From the NCBI RefSeq assembly GCF_001647275.1, contig NZ_LRMM01000017.1, positions 23,041 through 87,040 on the forward strand: a stretch of DNA of 64,000 nt, read 5' to 3'. Positions 27,441 through 35,777 of the stretch are shown in pieces (position 1 is the stretch's first letter; each line of letters opens with the position of its first letter). Below the pieces are notes generated by a model that was not told where the DNA came from, searched no databases, and saw nothing but the letters and a program-made list of their open reading frames with translations. This DNA comes from Rufibacter ruber (GTDB taxonomy: Bacteria; Bacteroidota; Bacteroidia; Cytophagales; Hymenobacteraceae). A program made the translations under genes and the position numbers.

Positions 27441-27499
27441 CTGCAGGCACTGGTGGGCAGGTTCAAAAGCAGTAGCAAACCAAGGAAGGAGGATGAAAT

Positions 27500-27540
27500 G
27501 CGTTTTTGGGCTGATTTCAGAAAAACAGCCCGGAAACGCT
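27500..27540. repeat. Pal15 palindromic element
   Basis: GCGTTTTTGGGCTGATTTC faces GAAAAACAGCCCGGAAACGC. It is the second copy in the same gap, 60 bp from Pal14. Confidence 0.75.
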
Positions 27541-27649
27541 TTGTCCTTGATTCACGTTCTCTAAAAGTGGGTTTTGGAGAATCTGTTGCTAGGTTTTCTG
27601 AGCAGATGTAATTCTTAATTCCTAATTTTAAATTCTTAATTGAATAGAG

Positions 27650-28576
27650 TTGACGAACAAAGAGATAAAAGCGCTTATTTCCCTGTTAGATGATGAAGAC
27701 CCGGATGTGGTGGCGCACGTGCAGGGCAAAATTGTAGAGCTGGGGGAGACCATCATTCCGTTTCTGGAGGAGTCCTGGGAGGAAAGCCTGAACCCAGATT
27801 ACCAGAAAAAGCTGGAAGACCTGATCCATGACCTGCAGTATGAGGCCTTGCGCCGCAGAATGAAGGCCTGGAAAGAGGAGGGGGCAACTGACCTGTTGCA
27901 CGGCATGTGGCTGGTCAATACCTACCAATACCCAGACGTGACGCTGGAGCAACTGAACCAGCGCCTGGCCGAGCTCTATTATGAGGCCTGGGTGCACGTG
28001 AAGGAAGACATGCACCCGTATGACCAGGTAAAAGCGCTGAACCACGTGCTTTTCAAACTGCACCATTTCTCAGCCAACACCAAGAACTTTCACGCGCCGG
28101 CCAACTCCATGCTCAACCAGGTGCTGGAGTCTAAGCGGGGGAATCCGCTCTCGCTGTGTGTGATCTATTTGAACCTGGCGCAGCGGCTGGGGCTGCCCGT
28201 GTACGGGGTAAACCTGCCCAACCTCTTTGTCCTTACGTTTAAAGGCGATATTCTTCCGCAGTTCTACATCAATGTCTACAACCGGGGGCTTATTCTCACC
28301 AAGGCAGACATTGACAACTACATTCTGCAGCTGAACCTGAACCCGGTGGATATCTTCTATGAGCCGTGCGCACCCATTGACATTGTGCGCCGCGCCCTCC
28401 GGAACCTCTCTCTGTCTTTTGAGAAACTGAACGATCCTGAGAAGGCCGTAGAAATAGAAAAACTGCTGGAGGTGCTCTCTGATGATCCCGTAGCCTCTGC
28501 CTCTGAAGAGAAAGACCCTTCTGAGGGCGAAGACGAGACAGGTGATGAAGATTTTAAGGAAGGAGACGATTGGTAA
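27650..28576 (+). CDS. SirB1-like transglutaminase-fold protein
   Basis: 308 residues. A helical HEAT-like N-terminal part (1-60, DDEDPDVVAHVQGKIVELGE) is followed by the SirB1 transglutaminase-like region (about 100-270), with NSMLNQVLESKRGNPLSLCVIY and LPVYGVNLPNLFVL. The C of SLCVIY sits where the catalytic Cys of the fold is expected. The C-terminus (from about 285) is strongly acidic. The family is often near protein-chain-release genes in Proteobacteria, but its function is unclear. The start is a TTG at 27650, in an AT-rich repeat; the first ATG in frame is much further in, so TTG is the best choice but uncertain. Confidence 0.82.
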   Translation: MTNKEIKALISLLDDEDPDVVAHVQGKIVELGETIIPFLEESWEESLNPDYQKKLEDLIHDLQYEALRRRMKAWKEEGATDLLHGMWLVNTYQYPDVTLEQLNQRLAELYYEAWVHVKEDMHPYDQVKALNHVLFKLHHFSANTKNFHAPANSMLNQVLESKRGNPLSLCVIYLNLAQRLGLPVYGVNLPNLFVLTFKGDILPQFYINVYNRGLILTKADIDNYILQLNLNPVDIFYEPCAPIDIVRRALRNLSLSFEKLNDPEKAVEIEKLLEVLSDDPVASASEEKDPSEGEDETGDEDFKEGDDW

Positions 28577-28581
28577 GAAAT

Positions 28582-28622
28582 GCGTTTTTGAGCTGTTTTC
28601 TGTAAAACAGGCCGAAAACAGA
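28582..28622. repeat. Pal16 palindromic element
   Basis: GCGTTTTTGAGCTGTTTTC faces AAAACAGGCCGAAAACAG. It stands directly in front of a separate classical terminator, so here the element is not needed for termination. Confidence 0.75.
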
Positions 28623-28629
28623 AAGATTG

Positions 28630-28659
28630 AAAAGCTGCTCAGAGGGGCAGCTTTTTTTT
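28630..28659 (+). terminator. Intrinsic terminator of the SirB1-like gene
   Basis: AAAGCTGC pairs with GCAGCTTT around an 8-nt loop, followed by a run of eight T residues. Confidence 0.85.
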
Positions 28660-28741
28660 ATGCTCCTCCTGCGGCGTTGAAATGTTGGGCAATGGTAACT
28701 TAAGTACTTGGACAGAAATACCTATACATACTTTACTCTCT

Positions 28742-28828
28742 GTCATCCTGAAAGGATCTCGGTGGCAAACGGCAGAAGCGGCCAAAAAGAGCTTCTCTAG
28801 TTCGCTCACAAGATCCTTCCAGTATGAT
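28742..28828. repeat. B repeat, copy 4 (87 bp)
   Basis: GTCATCCTGAAAGGATCTCG on the left, CAAGATCCTTCCAGTATGAT on the right, and GGTGGCAAAC facing GTTCGCTCA inside. Same length as copy 3 at 12.3 kb, while the 29-bp centre differs. Confidence 0.8.
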
Positions 28829-28941
28829 AATGTATAATTTATTTTATCTTTCTACTTATAAGGCAGATTGTAAGCCCAAGGCACTTGAAACGAAGCTGAA
28901 AATATGTATCTTTCTATGCTGTGGCAGGAGAAGGAGCCTTT

Positions 28942-31605
28942 ATGGGAGATACATTGACTCGTTTTATTGTAAGTGCTTTTCTGGCGGCGGTTCTGTGCGC
29001 AGGGGCGGTAGCTCCTGTTGCTGGTCAAAACGCGCCAGCGCCTCTTTCTGCCCATGAGACAACAGCAAAACTGGCTCCCGCTCTGAGGCAGTTGAAAAGT
29101 AAAGGCAAGCGCCAGGTGCGGGTGCAGGTAACAGATGTTCCATCCTTCACCAAGTGGCTTTCCAAAACGCTGCCCACCGCCCAGCTACTTCAGGTAGACT
29201 CAGCCAGCCGCACAACCCTTCTTTCAAACCTACATTCTAAAGATTATTTGGCCCTGACGCAATGCCCTTGGGTAACCTTTGTAGATGTAGCAAACAGAGA
29301 GGCGCGGGAAGAGGCGCACCTGCAGAACGCTGACCTTACTGTAAATAACGTAGAGGCGCTGCACCTGCGGTTTCCCCACTTAACCGGGGTAGGGCTGGTG
29401 GCGTCAGTGAAAGAGAACCAGTTTGACTCGGCAGACATTGATTTCAAACACAGGGTGATTCCCTCAGCGGGGCTTACGGGAGTGGCCAATCCGCATGCCA
29501 CCACTATGGCCACACTCATTGGCGGCGGCGGCAATTCCTCACCAGCCGGAAAGGGCGTGGCCTGGCAGAGCACCCTCACGGCCTCAGATTTTGCCAACCT
29601 CATGCCAGATAACCTGAACCAGCTGAAAACCCTGGGGGTAACGGTGCAGAACCATTCATACGGGGTGGGGGTAGAGAATTATTACGGGCTGGAAAGCCAG
29701 GCCTATGACCGGCAGGTGTTGCAGTACCCAGAGCTGCTGCACGTGTTCTCTTCCGGCAACGCCGGAAACCAGGCCGCGGCAGATGGGCCGTATGCCGCCC
29801 TGACGGGCTTTGCAAATCTCACCGGGCAGTTCAAAGTTTCAAAAAATACCTTAACCGTGGGGGCAATAGATACGGCGGGGCAGGTGGGGCTGCTCAGCTC
29901 GCGCGGCCCCACCTATGACGGGCGAATCAAGCCGGAGGTAGTGGCCTTTGGGGAGTCTGGCACATCTGAGGCCGCTGCGGTGGTGTCTGGCATTGCGCTG
30001 CTGGTGCAACAGGCGTATCAGAAACAGCAGGGCGGGCATTTGCCGCCGTCGCACCTGGTGAAAGCCGCCATTCTCAATGCCGCAGATGATAAAGGAAGCC
30101 CTGAGGTGGACTACGCCGCCGGATTTGGCAACGCAGATGCGCTGGGGGCGGTGCAGGCTGTGCAGGAGAACAGATTTGTGCTGGGGAAAGTAGGGCAGGG
30201 GCAGGTACAGAAGATTCCCGTTCTGGTTCCGGCTGGAACATCCCGGCTAAAAGCGACCTTGGTCTGGCATGAGGTAGAAGGTCTGCCCAACGCCCCCGCT
30301 GCGTTACTCAACGACCTGGACCTGAAGTTAACCTCTCCTGCTACTGGGCAGGAGTGGCTGCCGTGGGGACTTAGCACGTTTCCGCATAAAGACTCCCTGC
30401 TGTTGCCCGCCCGCCGGCAGGTGGACCGTCTGAACAATGTGGAGCAGATCACGCTGGCGTTGCCAGAGGCAGGTCCCTATGAGCTGCATGTGACAGGGTT
30501 CGGGGTGAATGCAGGTGATCAGGACTTCAGCGTGGTGTATGAGTTTGAGCAGAGATTTGCATGGGCCTACCCAACGGCCGGGAGCCCCCTAAGGAGTGAT
30601 GAGAAAAACAGGCTCCGGTGGCACCAGCCTATTAATACCGGGGAGAAGGGCCGGTTGGAGTTCAGATGGGCTGGAACGGCACCAGGGCGTTGGCAGGTGC
30701 TGCAAGAGCGGGTAGATTTGGCTAAGGAGCAGCTTGACTGGACAGCTCCCGCAGACACCGCCGGGCTGGCAGAACTGCGCATGGTCATAGGGGCCGAAGT
30801 GTTTGCCACAGGAACGGTGGTTGTGAGCCCGGTACTGCAGATGCAGGTGGGGTACCAGTGCGGGGAGGAGGTGATGCTTTTCTGGCCCAAAGCAGAAGGC
30901 GCAGAACAGTACCAGGTGTATAGCCTGGGGGAGAAATTTCTGGAGCCTCTGGTGCAGACAGCAGACACCATGGTGGTACTGTCTAAGAATACGAATGGCT
31001 CCCTGTATTATGCCGTAAGCCCGCTGGTTGCAGGTCTAAATGGACAGCGCAGCCTCACCCTTCACTATGCACAGCAAGGGGTAAGCTGTTACATAAAGAA
31101 TTTTTTGGCGCAGCGGTTTGTCACAGACACGGTTCTGCTAAATCTAGAGCTGAGCACCACGTACGGGGTGGCGGCGCTTTTTCTGGAAAAGAAGGTTGGC
31201 AGTGAGTTCAGAACCCTATCAGAGATTCCTTTGTCGCGGCAGGTTGGTTATGTGCTGCAGGACCTGGAGCCAGCCCCTGGCAGAAACGAATACAGAATCA
31301 AGGTGGTCACCAGCACCGGCCAGACCTTCTACAGCCCAACAGAGGCCGTGGTGTTTGCTCCTGCAAAATATATCCAGGTGTTCCCTAACCCCATCAAAGC
31401 CGGTAATGAATTAAGCCTGATCACCCATGATGACCAAAAAAGCCAGATTCTGGTGTATGACCACCTGGGGCGTCTGCTACGGCAAACCCATCAAGACGGC
31501 GCGGTGAAGTCCTTGTCTACTGCAGGTTTGTCGGCAGGTCTGTATATGGTGAGAGTGGTGTCAGCCCAAGGGCAGCTGCTGCAGGCGCGGGTGGTGGTAT
31601 TCTAA
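28942..31605 (+). CDS. S8 subtilisin-like protease with T9SS sorting domain
   Basis: Secreted serine protease of 887 residues. Signal peptide (FIVSAFLAAVLCAGAVAPVAG, cleaved near residue 30), S8 domain at about 130-400, then beta-sandwich regions, and a C-terminal type A sorting domain (IQVFPNPIKAGNEL to ARVVVF) for export through the type IX system. Catalytic H185 (NPHATTMATLIGG) and S342 (SGTSEAAAVVSG) are clear. The usual DTG Asp motif is replaced by SVKENQFDSADIDF, so the acid residue is uncertain. ATG 28942 is preferred over GTG 28921 because it starts the signal peptide cleanly. Single gene, convergent with the metallopeptidase pair. Confidence 0.9.
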   Translation: MGDTLTRFIVSAFLAAVLCAGAVAPVAGQNAPAPLSAHETTAKLAPALRQLKSKGKRQVRVQVTDVPSFTKWLSKTLPTAQLLQVDSASRTTLLSNLHSKDYLALTQCPWVTFVDVANREAREEAHLQNADLTVNNVEALHLRFPHLTGVGLVASVKENQFDSADIDFKHRVIPSAGLTGVANPHATTMATLIGGGGNSSPAGKGVAWQSTLTASDFANLMPDNLNQLKTLGVTVQNHSYGVGVENYYGLESQAYDRQVLQYPELLHVFSSGNAGNQAAADGPYAALTGFANLTGQFKVSKNTLTVGAIDTAGQVGLLSSRGPTYDGRIKPEVVAFGESGTSEAAAVVSGIALLVQQAYQKQQGGHLPPSHLVKAAILNAADDKGSPEVDYAAGFGNADALGAVQAVQENRFVLGKVGQGQVQKIPVLVPAGTSRLKATLVWHEVEGLPNAPAALLNDLDLKLTSPATGQEWLPWGLSTFPHKDSLLLPARRQVDRLNNVEQITLALPEAGPYELHVTGFGVNAGDQDFSVVYEFEQRFAWAYPTAGSPLRSDEKNRLRWHQPINTGEKGRLEFRWAGTAPGRWQVLQERVDLAKEQLDWTAPADTAGLAELRMVIGAEVFATGTVVVSPVLQMQVGYQCGEEVMLFWPKAEGAEQYQVYSLGEKFLEPLVQTADTMVVLSKNTNGSLYYAVSPLVAGLNGQRSLTLHYAQQGVSCYIKNFLAQRFVTDTVLLNLELSTTYGVAALFLEKKVGSEFRTLSEIPLSRQVGYVLQDLEPAPGRNEYRIKVVTSTGQTFYSPTEAVVFAPAKYIQVFPNPIKAGNELSLITHDDQKSQILVYDHLGRLLRQTHQDGAVKSLSTAGLSAGLYMVRVVSAQGQLLQARVVVF

Positions 31606-31691
31606 GGAGAACGTTAGTTTGATTCTGGGGAAAAACCGTTGTAGTAGAGGTGACGTGGTGTGCCGGTTGCAGACAGCCTTCTGATTCTTTT

Positions 31692-31733
31692 CCTGTTTTC
31701 GGGCTGTTTTTTGAAAAGTAGCCCCAAAACAGC
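31692..31733. repeat. Pal17 palindromic element
   Basis: CCTGTTTTCGGGCTGTTTT faces AAAAGTAGCCCCAAAACAGC, with two mismatches. It is in the convergent gap, 55 bp from a separate terminator. Confidence 0.75.
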
Positions 31734-31790
31734 TTTTATTTTAGGGCCTTGCCTGAAGTTATGTTTGCCACCAGCTAGGCAAAGGGTATG

Positions 31791-31822
31791 AAAAAAGGCC
31801 TCCGGTTAGGGAGGCCTTTTTT
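31791..31822. terminator. Bidirectional terminator
   Basis: AAAAAAGGCCTCC and its exact complement around GGTTAG, between the convergent S8 protease and M57 lipoprotein genes. The A and T runs serve both directions. Confidence 0.9.
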
Positions 31823-31844
31823 TATATCCAACCTAGAGGTGTGT

Positions 31845-32642
31845 TTAATAGAGATAGTTCAGCGCCGTTTGGTCATTGGAGTTGAACGGACGGTTCTGGC
31901 CTGTGCCAATACAGGCGAGCATCCAGGAGGTGGCGTCTGCGGTGGTGGGGGTGCCGGGAATGTGCACGGCTCCCACGGTGCTGGCCCCTTCGTTGGTGTA
32001 GGCCCCGCCGCAGCTGTAGCTCCGGTCCATGTAGTCAGTGTGCCGAAAGCCAATGCAGTGGCCAATTTCATGCGCCAGAATGGTGGCCAGGTAGTTGGTG
32101 TTCGGGTTAGAGCCTATGGCGTTAGAATTCACCTTCACACTGCTGTAAGGGTTTCCGCCAGAGGGGAAGCCCGCTGAGGCCAGGTAGCTGCCGTTGCCCC
32201 GTACAATGTCTATGTTTCCGTTAGAGGCCACGCGCCTAAAGGAGATCAACAGCCCCTGCGCATTGTAACGGGCAATTGCTTCATCTAAGGCAGCCACGTA
32301 GCTGGAAGGCAAGCGGCTAGACATGCTAACGGTGATCACGCGGCCGGTTCCGGCATTTACCAGGTTGGTAGTACGGTATTGTTCCGTCTCGCCAACCCTC
32401 AGGAATTTTGCATCATGGTTGCTGTCCAGTTCCTTGTCAGTTAAGAAGATATCACCTTCTACCAGGTATCCGCCTTCCATGGCCTGTACATCAGTGGTCC
32501 CGAAACCCATGGCGTAAATTTTTGAAAGTGTATCCTGGGAGATGGCTGCTTTTTCTACGGCGGCTTCTTCATCTACTGAGCAAGAGGTGCTGCCAAGTAC
32601 TAAGACTGCTGCCGCAAGTTTGAGGGAGTAAGGTAACTTCAT
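31845..32642 (-). CDS. HEIGH-motif (M57) metallopeptidase lipoprotein, copy 1
   Basis: Zinc metallopeptidase of 265 residues. Signal peptide with lipobox-like LGSTSC (C21). The zinc motif HEIGHCIGFRH starts at H191 and matches the dual-action HEIGH family (Peptidase_M57), with the downstream SYSCGGAYTNEG and CIGTGQ segments. Probably outer-membrane anchored, facing the periplasm or outside. Substrate unknown. It is the downstream member of a tandem pair; a stretch of 125 bp (31912-32036) is identical to the other copy. The AT-rich 418-bp gap upstream carries the terminator of copy 2, so the pair are separate transcripts. Confidence 0.87.
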   Translation of the reverse strand: MKLPYSLKLAAAVLVLGSTSCSVDEEAAVEKAAISQDTLSKIYAMGFGTTDVQAMEGGYLVEGDIFLTDKELDSNHDAKFLRVGETEQYRTTNLVNAGTGRVITVSMSSRLPSSYVAALDEAIARYNAQGLLISFRRVASNGNIDIVRGNGSYLASAGFPSGGNPYSSVKVNSNAIGSNPNTNYLATILAHEIGHCIGFRHTDYMDRSYSCGGAYTNEGASTVGAVHIPGTPTTADATSWMLACIGTGQNRPFNSNDQTALNYLY

Positions 32643-33060
32643 AAATTGTTTGTTAGGGGGTTGCTGAAAATAATGGTTGGTTGATAAGTAGGAGTATAGG
32701 TTGGATATTTAAAGGTTGAAAACAGGTAAAAGTTATTACTGTGAAATAGACTTTATTTTATGTTTATGCTAAAGAATATCAATTGTCAGAACAAGAATAA
32801 TTATTCCGGTAGCTAACTTGGAGTACTGTAAAAAAAGGTGAATGTAGATGGATGGGATAGGTGCTGGTTTTAACGAATAAAAGGCGGGTGAGGTTTTGCC
32901 GTTTAATAGAAAATTAATAAAATAAATTGGTTGGTATAATTAGGAAAATAAAGGCAATACAAATCCAGGGTGAATTTTGTAATTCACCCTGGATTTAAAC
33001 AGTAAATAGCGCTAGTGAAAGGTGCTTGTTTCCTTAGCTAGTGCTGAAATTCATGCCTGT
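32643..33060. other. AT-rich gap between the metallopeptidase copies
   Basis: 418 bp. A terminator for the upstream copy is at 32961-32996. The remaining 318 bp are AT-rich and must hold the promoter of copy 1, but I find no clear TTTG/TAnnTTTG pair. No gene seen. Confidence 0.5.
32961..32996 (-). terminator. Terminator of the second metallopeptidase gene
   Basis: AAATCCAGGGTGAATT and its perfect complement around TTGT, 64 bp past the stop codon of the gene at 33061-33864. The 16-bp stem is not followed by a long T run. Confidence 0.7.
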
Positions 33061-33864
33061 TTAGTAAAGATAATTGAGGGCTGTGCGGTCATTGGAGTTG
33101 AACGGACGGTTCTGCCCGGTGGCAACGCAGGCGAGCATCCAGGAGGTGGCGTCTGCGGTGGTGGGGGTGCCGGGAATGTGCACGGCTCCCACGGTGCTGG
33201 CCCCTTCGTTGGTGTAGGCCCCGCCGCAGCTGTAGCTCCGGTCCATGTAGTCTGTGTGGCGGAAGCCGATGCAGTGGCCAATCTCATGCGCCAGGATGGT
33301 GGCCAGGTAGTTGGTGCCCGGATTTGAGCCTAAGTAGGTGGAGTTCACCAGTACCTTGTTGTACGGGTTTCCGCCAGAGGGGAAGCCCGCTGAGGCTAGG
33401 TACGAGGCGTTGGTGGGCGACTTGGTCAGTAAGATGTTGTACCCAGAAGATACTCTCCTGAACTTGATGAGCAGGTTTTCAGCGTTGTATCTTCTAATAG
33501 CCTCGTCTACCGCTGTGGCGTAAGCGGTAGGCAGGGTGGTAGAGACTGCTACGTTAATGGTGCGGCCGCTGCCTACGTTGACCAGGTTAGTGGTGCGGTA
33601 CTGCTCCGTCTCCCCTACACGCAGGAATTTGGCGTCATGCGTGGTGTTTAGTTGCTCATCGGTTAACAGGATGTCTCCTTCCACCAGATAGCCACCTTCT
33701 ACTACCTGTACATCAGTAGTGCCAAAGCCCATCTCGTAGATTTTAGCAAGGGTGTCTTTTGAGACGGCGGCCTTTTCTACTACTTCCTCCTCAGTGGTGG
33801 AACAGGCGGTGCTTCCTAACAGTAAGGCAGCAGCAAACAGCTGGATTGTGTAAAATTTTCTCAT
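33061..33864 (-). CDS. HEIGH-motif (M57) metallopeptidase lipoprotein, copy 2
   Basis: 267 residues, paralogue of the preceding gene. Lipobox-like LGSTAC near residue 20, zinc motif HEIGHCIGFRH starting at H193. The mature N-terminal half (TDVQVVEGGYLVEGDILLTDEQ) aligns throughout with copy 1 (EGGYLVEGDIFLTDKE) but with many substitutions, while the C-terminal catalytic half is almost unchanged. A recent duplication or ongoing conversion is likely. The upstream 600 bp are AT-rich. Confidence 0.87.
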   Translation of the reverse strand: MRKFYTIQLFAAALLLGSTACSTTEEEVVEKAAVSKDTLAKIYEMGFGTTDVQVVEGGYLVEGDILLTDEQLNTTHDAKFLRVGETEQYRTTNLVNVGSGRTINVAVSTTLPTAYATAVDEAIRRYNAENLLIKFRRVSSGYNILLTKSPTNASYLASAGFPSGGNPYNKVLVNSTYLGSNPGTNYLATILAHEIGHCIGFRHTDYMDRSYSCGGAYTNEGASTVGAVHIPGTPTTADATSWMLACVATGQNRPFNSNDRTALNYLY

Positions 33865-34464
33865 AAAGCTTATTGGGGGTTATGTTAAAAGATAAGCCTA
33901 TATTATGAATATTGGTTTGTATTTACAAGCTGTTTGATAAATATTTTTATTCGATCATATGGATTTTATATTGGCAGGATAGATTGAAGTTTATATTTAA
34001 AAAATAGCTACTCATTTATTAAATTAATTAATAATACAATAATGCTTAAATCTTAGTAATTATTTAATGAATGGGATTTGGTGAAAATAAAGGTTAAACG
34101 CATAGGTGGTTTTATTGTGAATTTTATAAAGCTTAAAAATAGGAGTTTGTAAAGAGCAGTACAGACCTGCTTTGTTTACTATAAATGGTATTATCTCTTT
34201 CTGGAGAAGCAAAGGTGAGCAGAAAGAGAATTTGGCATCAATAGAAAATAGTGAAGGGTACTCCCTACGCAATTTCATGAGTTAGGTTTAACCCAATCCT
34301 TCTTTTGTAAGCAAACGTGCGTGCGGCAAATATGGTAGCAATTTTCATAGCCGAAGTAAAGTGCAGTTAGTGGATCTATTTTTAAGTCTTATTCACCGTG
34401 GCGGGTGGCTTTAAGTGCAGTACCCGTTGTTCTTTTCAACTTTAGCCCTTTCATTTGCGGTTGT
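33865..34464. other. AT-rich divergent intergenic region
   Basis: 600 bp between the divergent metallopeptidase and aminotransferase genes. It is strongly AT-rich over the first 400 bp. A 72-codon frame (34060-34278, minus) has no family features and is not accepted. No repeat of the Pal or B family is present, unusual for a gap of this size. Confidence 0.5.
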
Positions 34465-35678
34465 ATGATAAAGAAGAGCAGCAGGTTAGACAACGTGTTC
34501 TATGAGATACGGGGCCCTATCTTTGAGAAAGCCATGGATCTGGAACGCCAGGGGTTCAAGATTACCCGCCTGAATATTGGTAACCCCGCCCCCTTCGGGT
34601 TTGATGCCCCAGATGAAATTGTGCATGACATCATCATGAACCTGCGCAATGCCCAAGGGTACACAGACTCTAAAGGGCTGTTTGCCGCCCGTAAAGCCAT
34701 TATGCACTACTGCCAGAGCAAGGCTATCCAGAACGTGCAGGTAGACGATATTATCATTGGCAACGGGGTCAGCGAGTTGATCTTGCTCAGCATGCAGGCT
34801 CTTTTAAATGAAGGCGATGAAATTCTGGTGCCAGCCCCTGATTACCCGCTCTGGACGGCCGCGGTGAACTTGTCTGGCGGCAAGGCAGTACACTACCTCT
34901 GTGATGAGGCCGCTGACTGGTATCCAGACGTGGCTGATATGGAAAGCAAAATCACGTCTCGCACCAAAGGGATTGTCCTGATCAACCCCAATAACCCAAC
35001 CGGGGCGGTGTACCCGCCAGAGGTGCTGCGGCAGGTGGTGGCTGTGGCCGAACGTCATAACCTCATAGTGTTCTCAGATGAGATCTATGACAAGATTCTG
35101 TATGAGGGCACCGTACACCACGCCACGGCTTCTTTCTCTACAGATGTGCTGTTTCTAACGTTTGGCGGCTTGTCTAAGAACTACCGCGCCGCGGGGTTCA
35201 GGGCGGGGTGGCTGGTGGTGAGCGGCAAACTCTCAACGGCTAAATCATACATAGAGGGGTTGAACGCCCTGGCCAGCATGCGGCTGTGCAGCAACGTACC
35301 GGCGCAGTTCGCTATCCAGACGGCATTGGGGGGTACCAGAGCATAAATGATCTGGTACTGCCTACGGGCAGGCTTGCCAAACAGCGTGACGCCTGCTATA
35401 ACAAGTTGGTCTCTATTCCCGGGATCACGTGCGTAAAGCCTATGGGGGCTTTCTACCTCTTCCCTAAAATTGACGTGCAGAAGTTCAACATTCACCGTGA
35501 TGAGCAGTTTGTGCTGGACCTTCTGATTGACCAGCACGTGCTGCTGGTGCAGGGAACCGGCTTCAACTGGGCGCAGCAAGACCACTTTAGGGTAGTGTAC
35601 CTGCCCACCATTGTGGAGCTTGACGAAACCCTTGACAAACTAGCCCTGTTCCTGCAGGATTACCAACAGCAAGTGTAA
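34465..35678 (+). pseudogene. Alanine-type aminotransferase, frameshifted
   Basis: PLP-dependent class I aminotransferase of the AlaA (alanine-synthesising) type. The first part (292 codons and more, from ATG 34465) has VSELILLSMQAL, INPNNPTGAVY, the FSDEIYDKILY motif and the lysine motif FGGLSKNYRAAGFRAGW. After GG at about 35331 the frame ends at a stop (35344-35346), while the family sequence continues one frame over (YQSINDLVLPTGR to the C-terminus at 35678). The break is in a G6 run (35328-35333); a seventh G restores LGGYQS and gives 404 residues, the normal length. Real frameshift, slippage tract or sequence error are all possible. Confidence 0.9.
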
Positions 35679-35681
35679 AAG

Positions 35682-35721
35682 ACGTTTTTGGGCTGATTTT
35701 CAAAAAACAGGCCGGAAACAG
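35682..35721. repeat. Pal18 palindromic element
   Basis: GACGTTTTTGGGCTGATTTTC faces CAAAAAACAGGCCGGAAACAG, imperfect. Its right arm overlaps the left arm of a separate 22-bp inverted repeat. Confidence 0.7.
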
Positions 35722-35762
35722 GAAACGGGAAGATGACAGATCTTCCCGTTTCCTGTTTCCGG
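35712..35762. terminator. Bidirectional terminator-like 22-bp inverted repeat
   Basis: Perfect 22-bp arms (left CCGGAAACAGGAAACGGG + AAGA, 35712-35733; right 35741-35762) with a 7-nt loop, between the convergent aminotransferase and M16 peptidase genes. There is no T tract, so strength is uncertain. Confidence 0.65.
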
Positions 35763-35777
35763 CGCATCTGGGGCCGC

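Larger units (their letters stand above)
27212..27649. other. Composite repeat block between two genes
   Basis: 438 bp flanked by AT-rich inverted ends (AATTAAGAATT-type at 27216-27241, AATTCTTAATT-type at 27610-27641). Inside are a 15-bp perfect inverted pair (27258-27272 and 27342-27356), a small hairpin TTCGGCC / GGCCGAA at 27283-27300, and Pal14 and Pal15. No gene seen. Confidence 0.6.
28577..28941. other. Gap with Pal16, terminator and B repeat
   Basis: 365 bp. In order: Pal16, a classical terminator, about 80 bp without features, a B repeat (28742-28828), and then the upstream region of the secreted protease with a near -7 match (TATCTTTC). Confidence 0.6.

Noticed and set aside
34060..34278. 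72-codon frame on the minus strand in the AT-rich gap
   Set aside because: No family pattern, very AT-rich, no operon partner; long frames are expected by chance in either strand of such sequence only rarely but this one is short.
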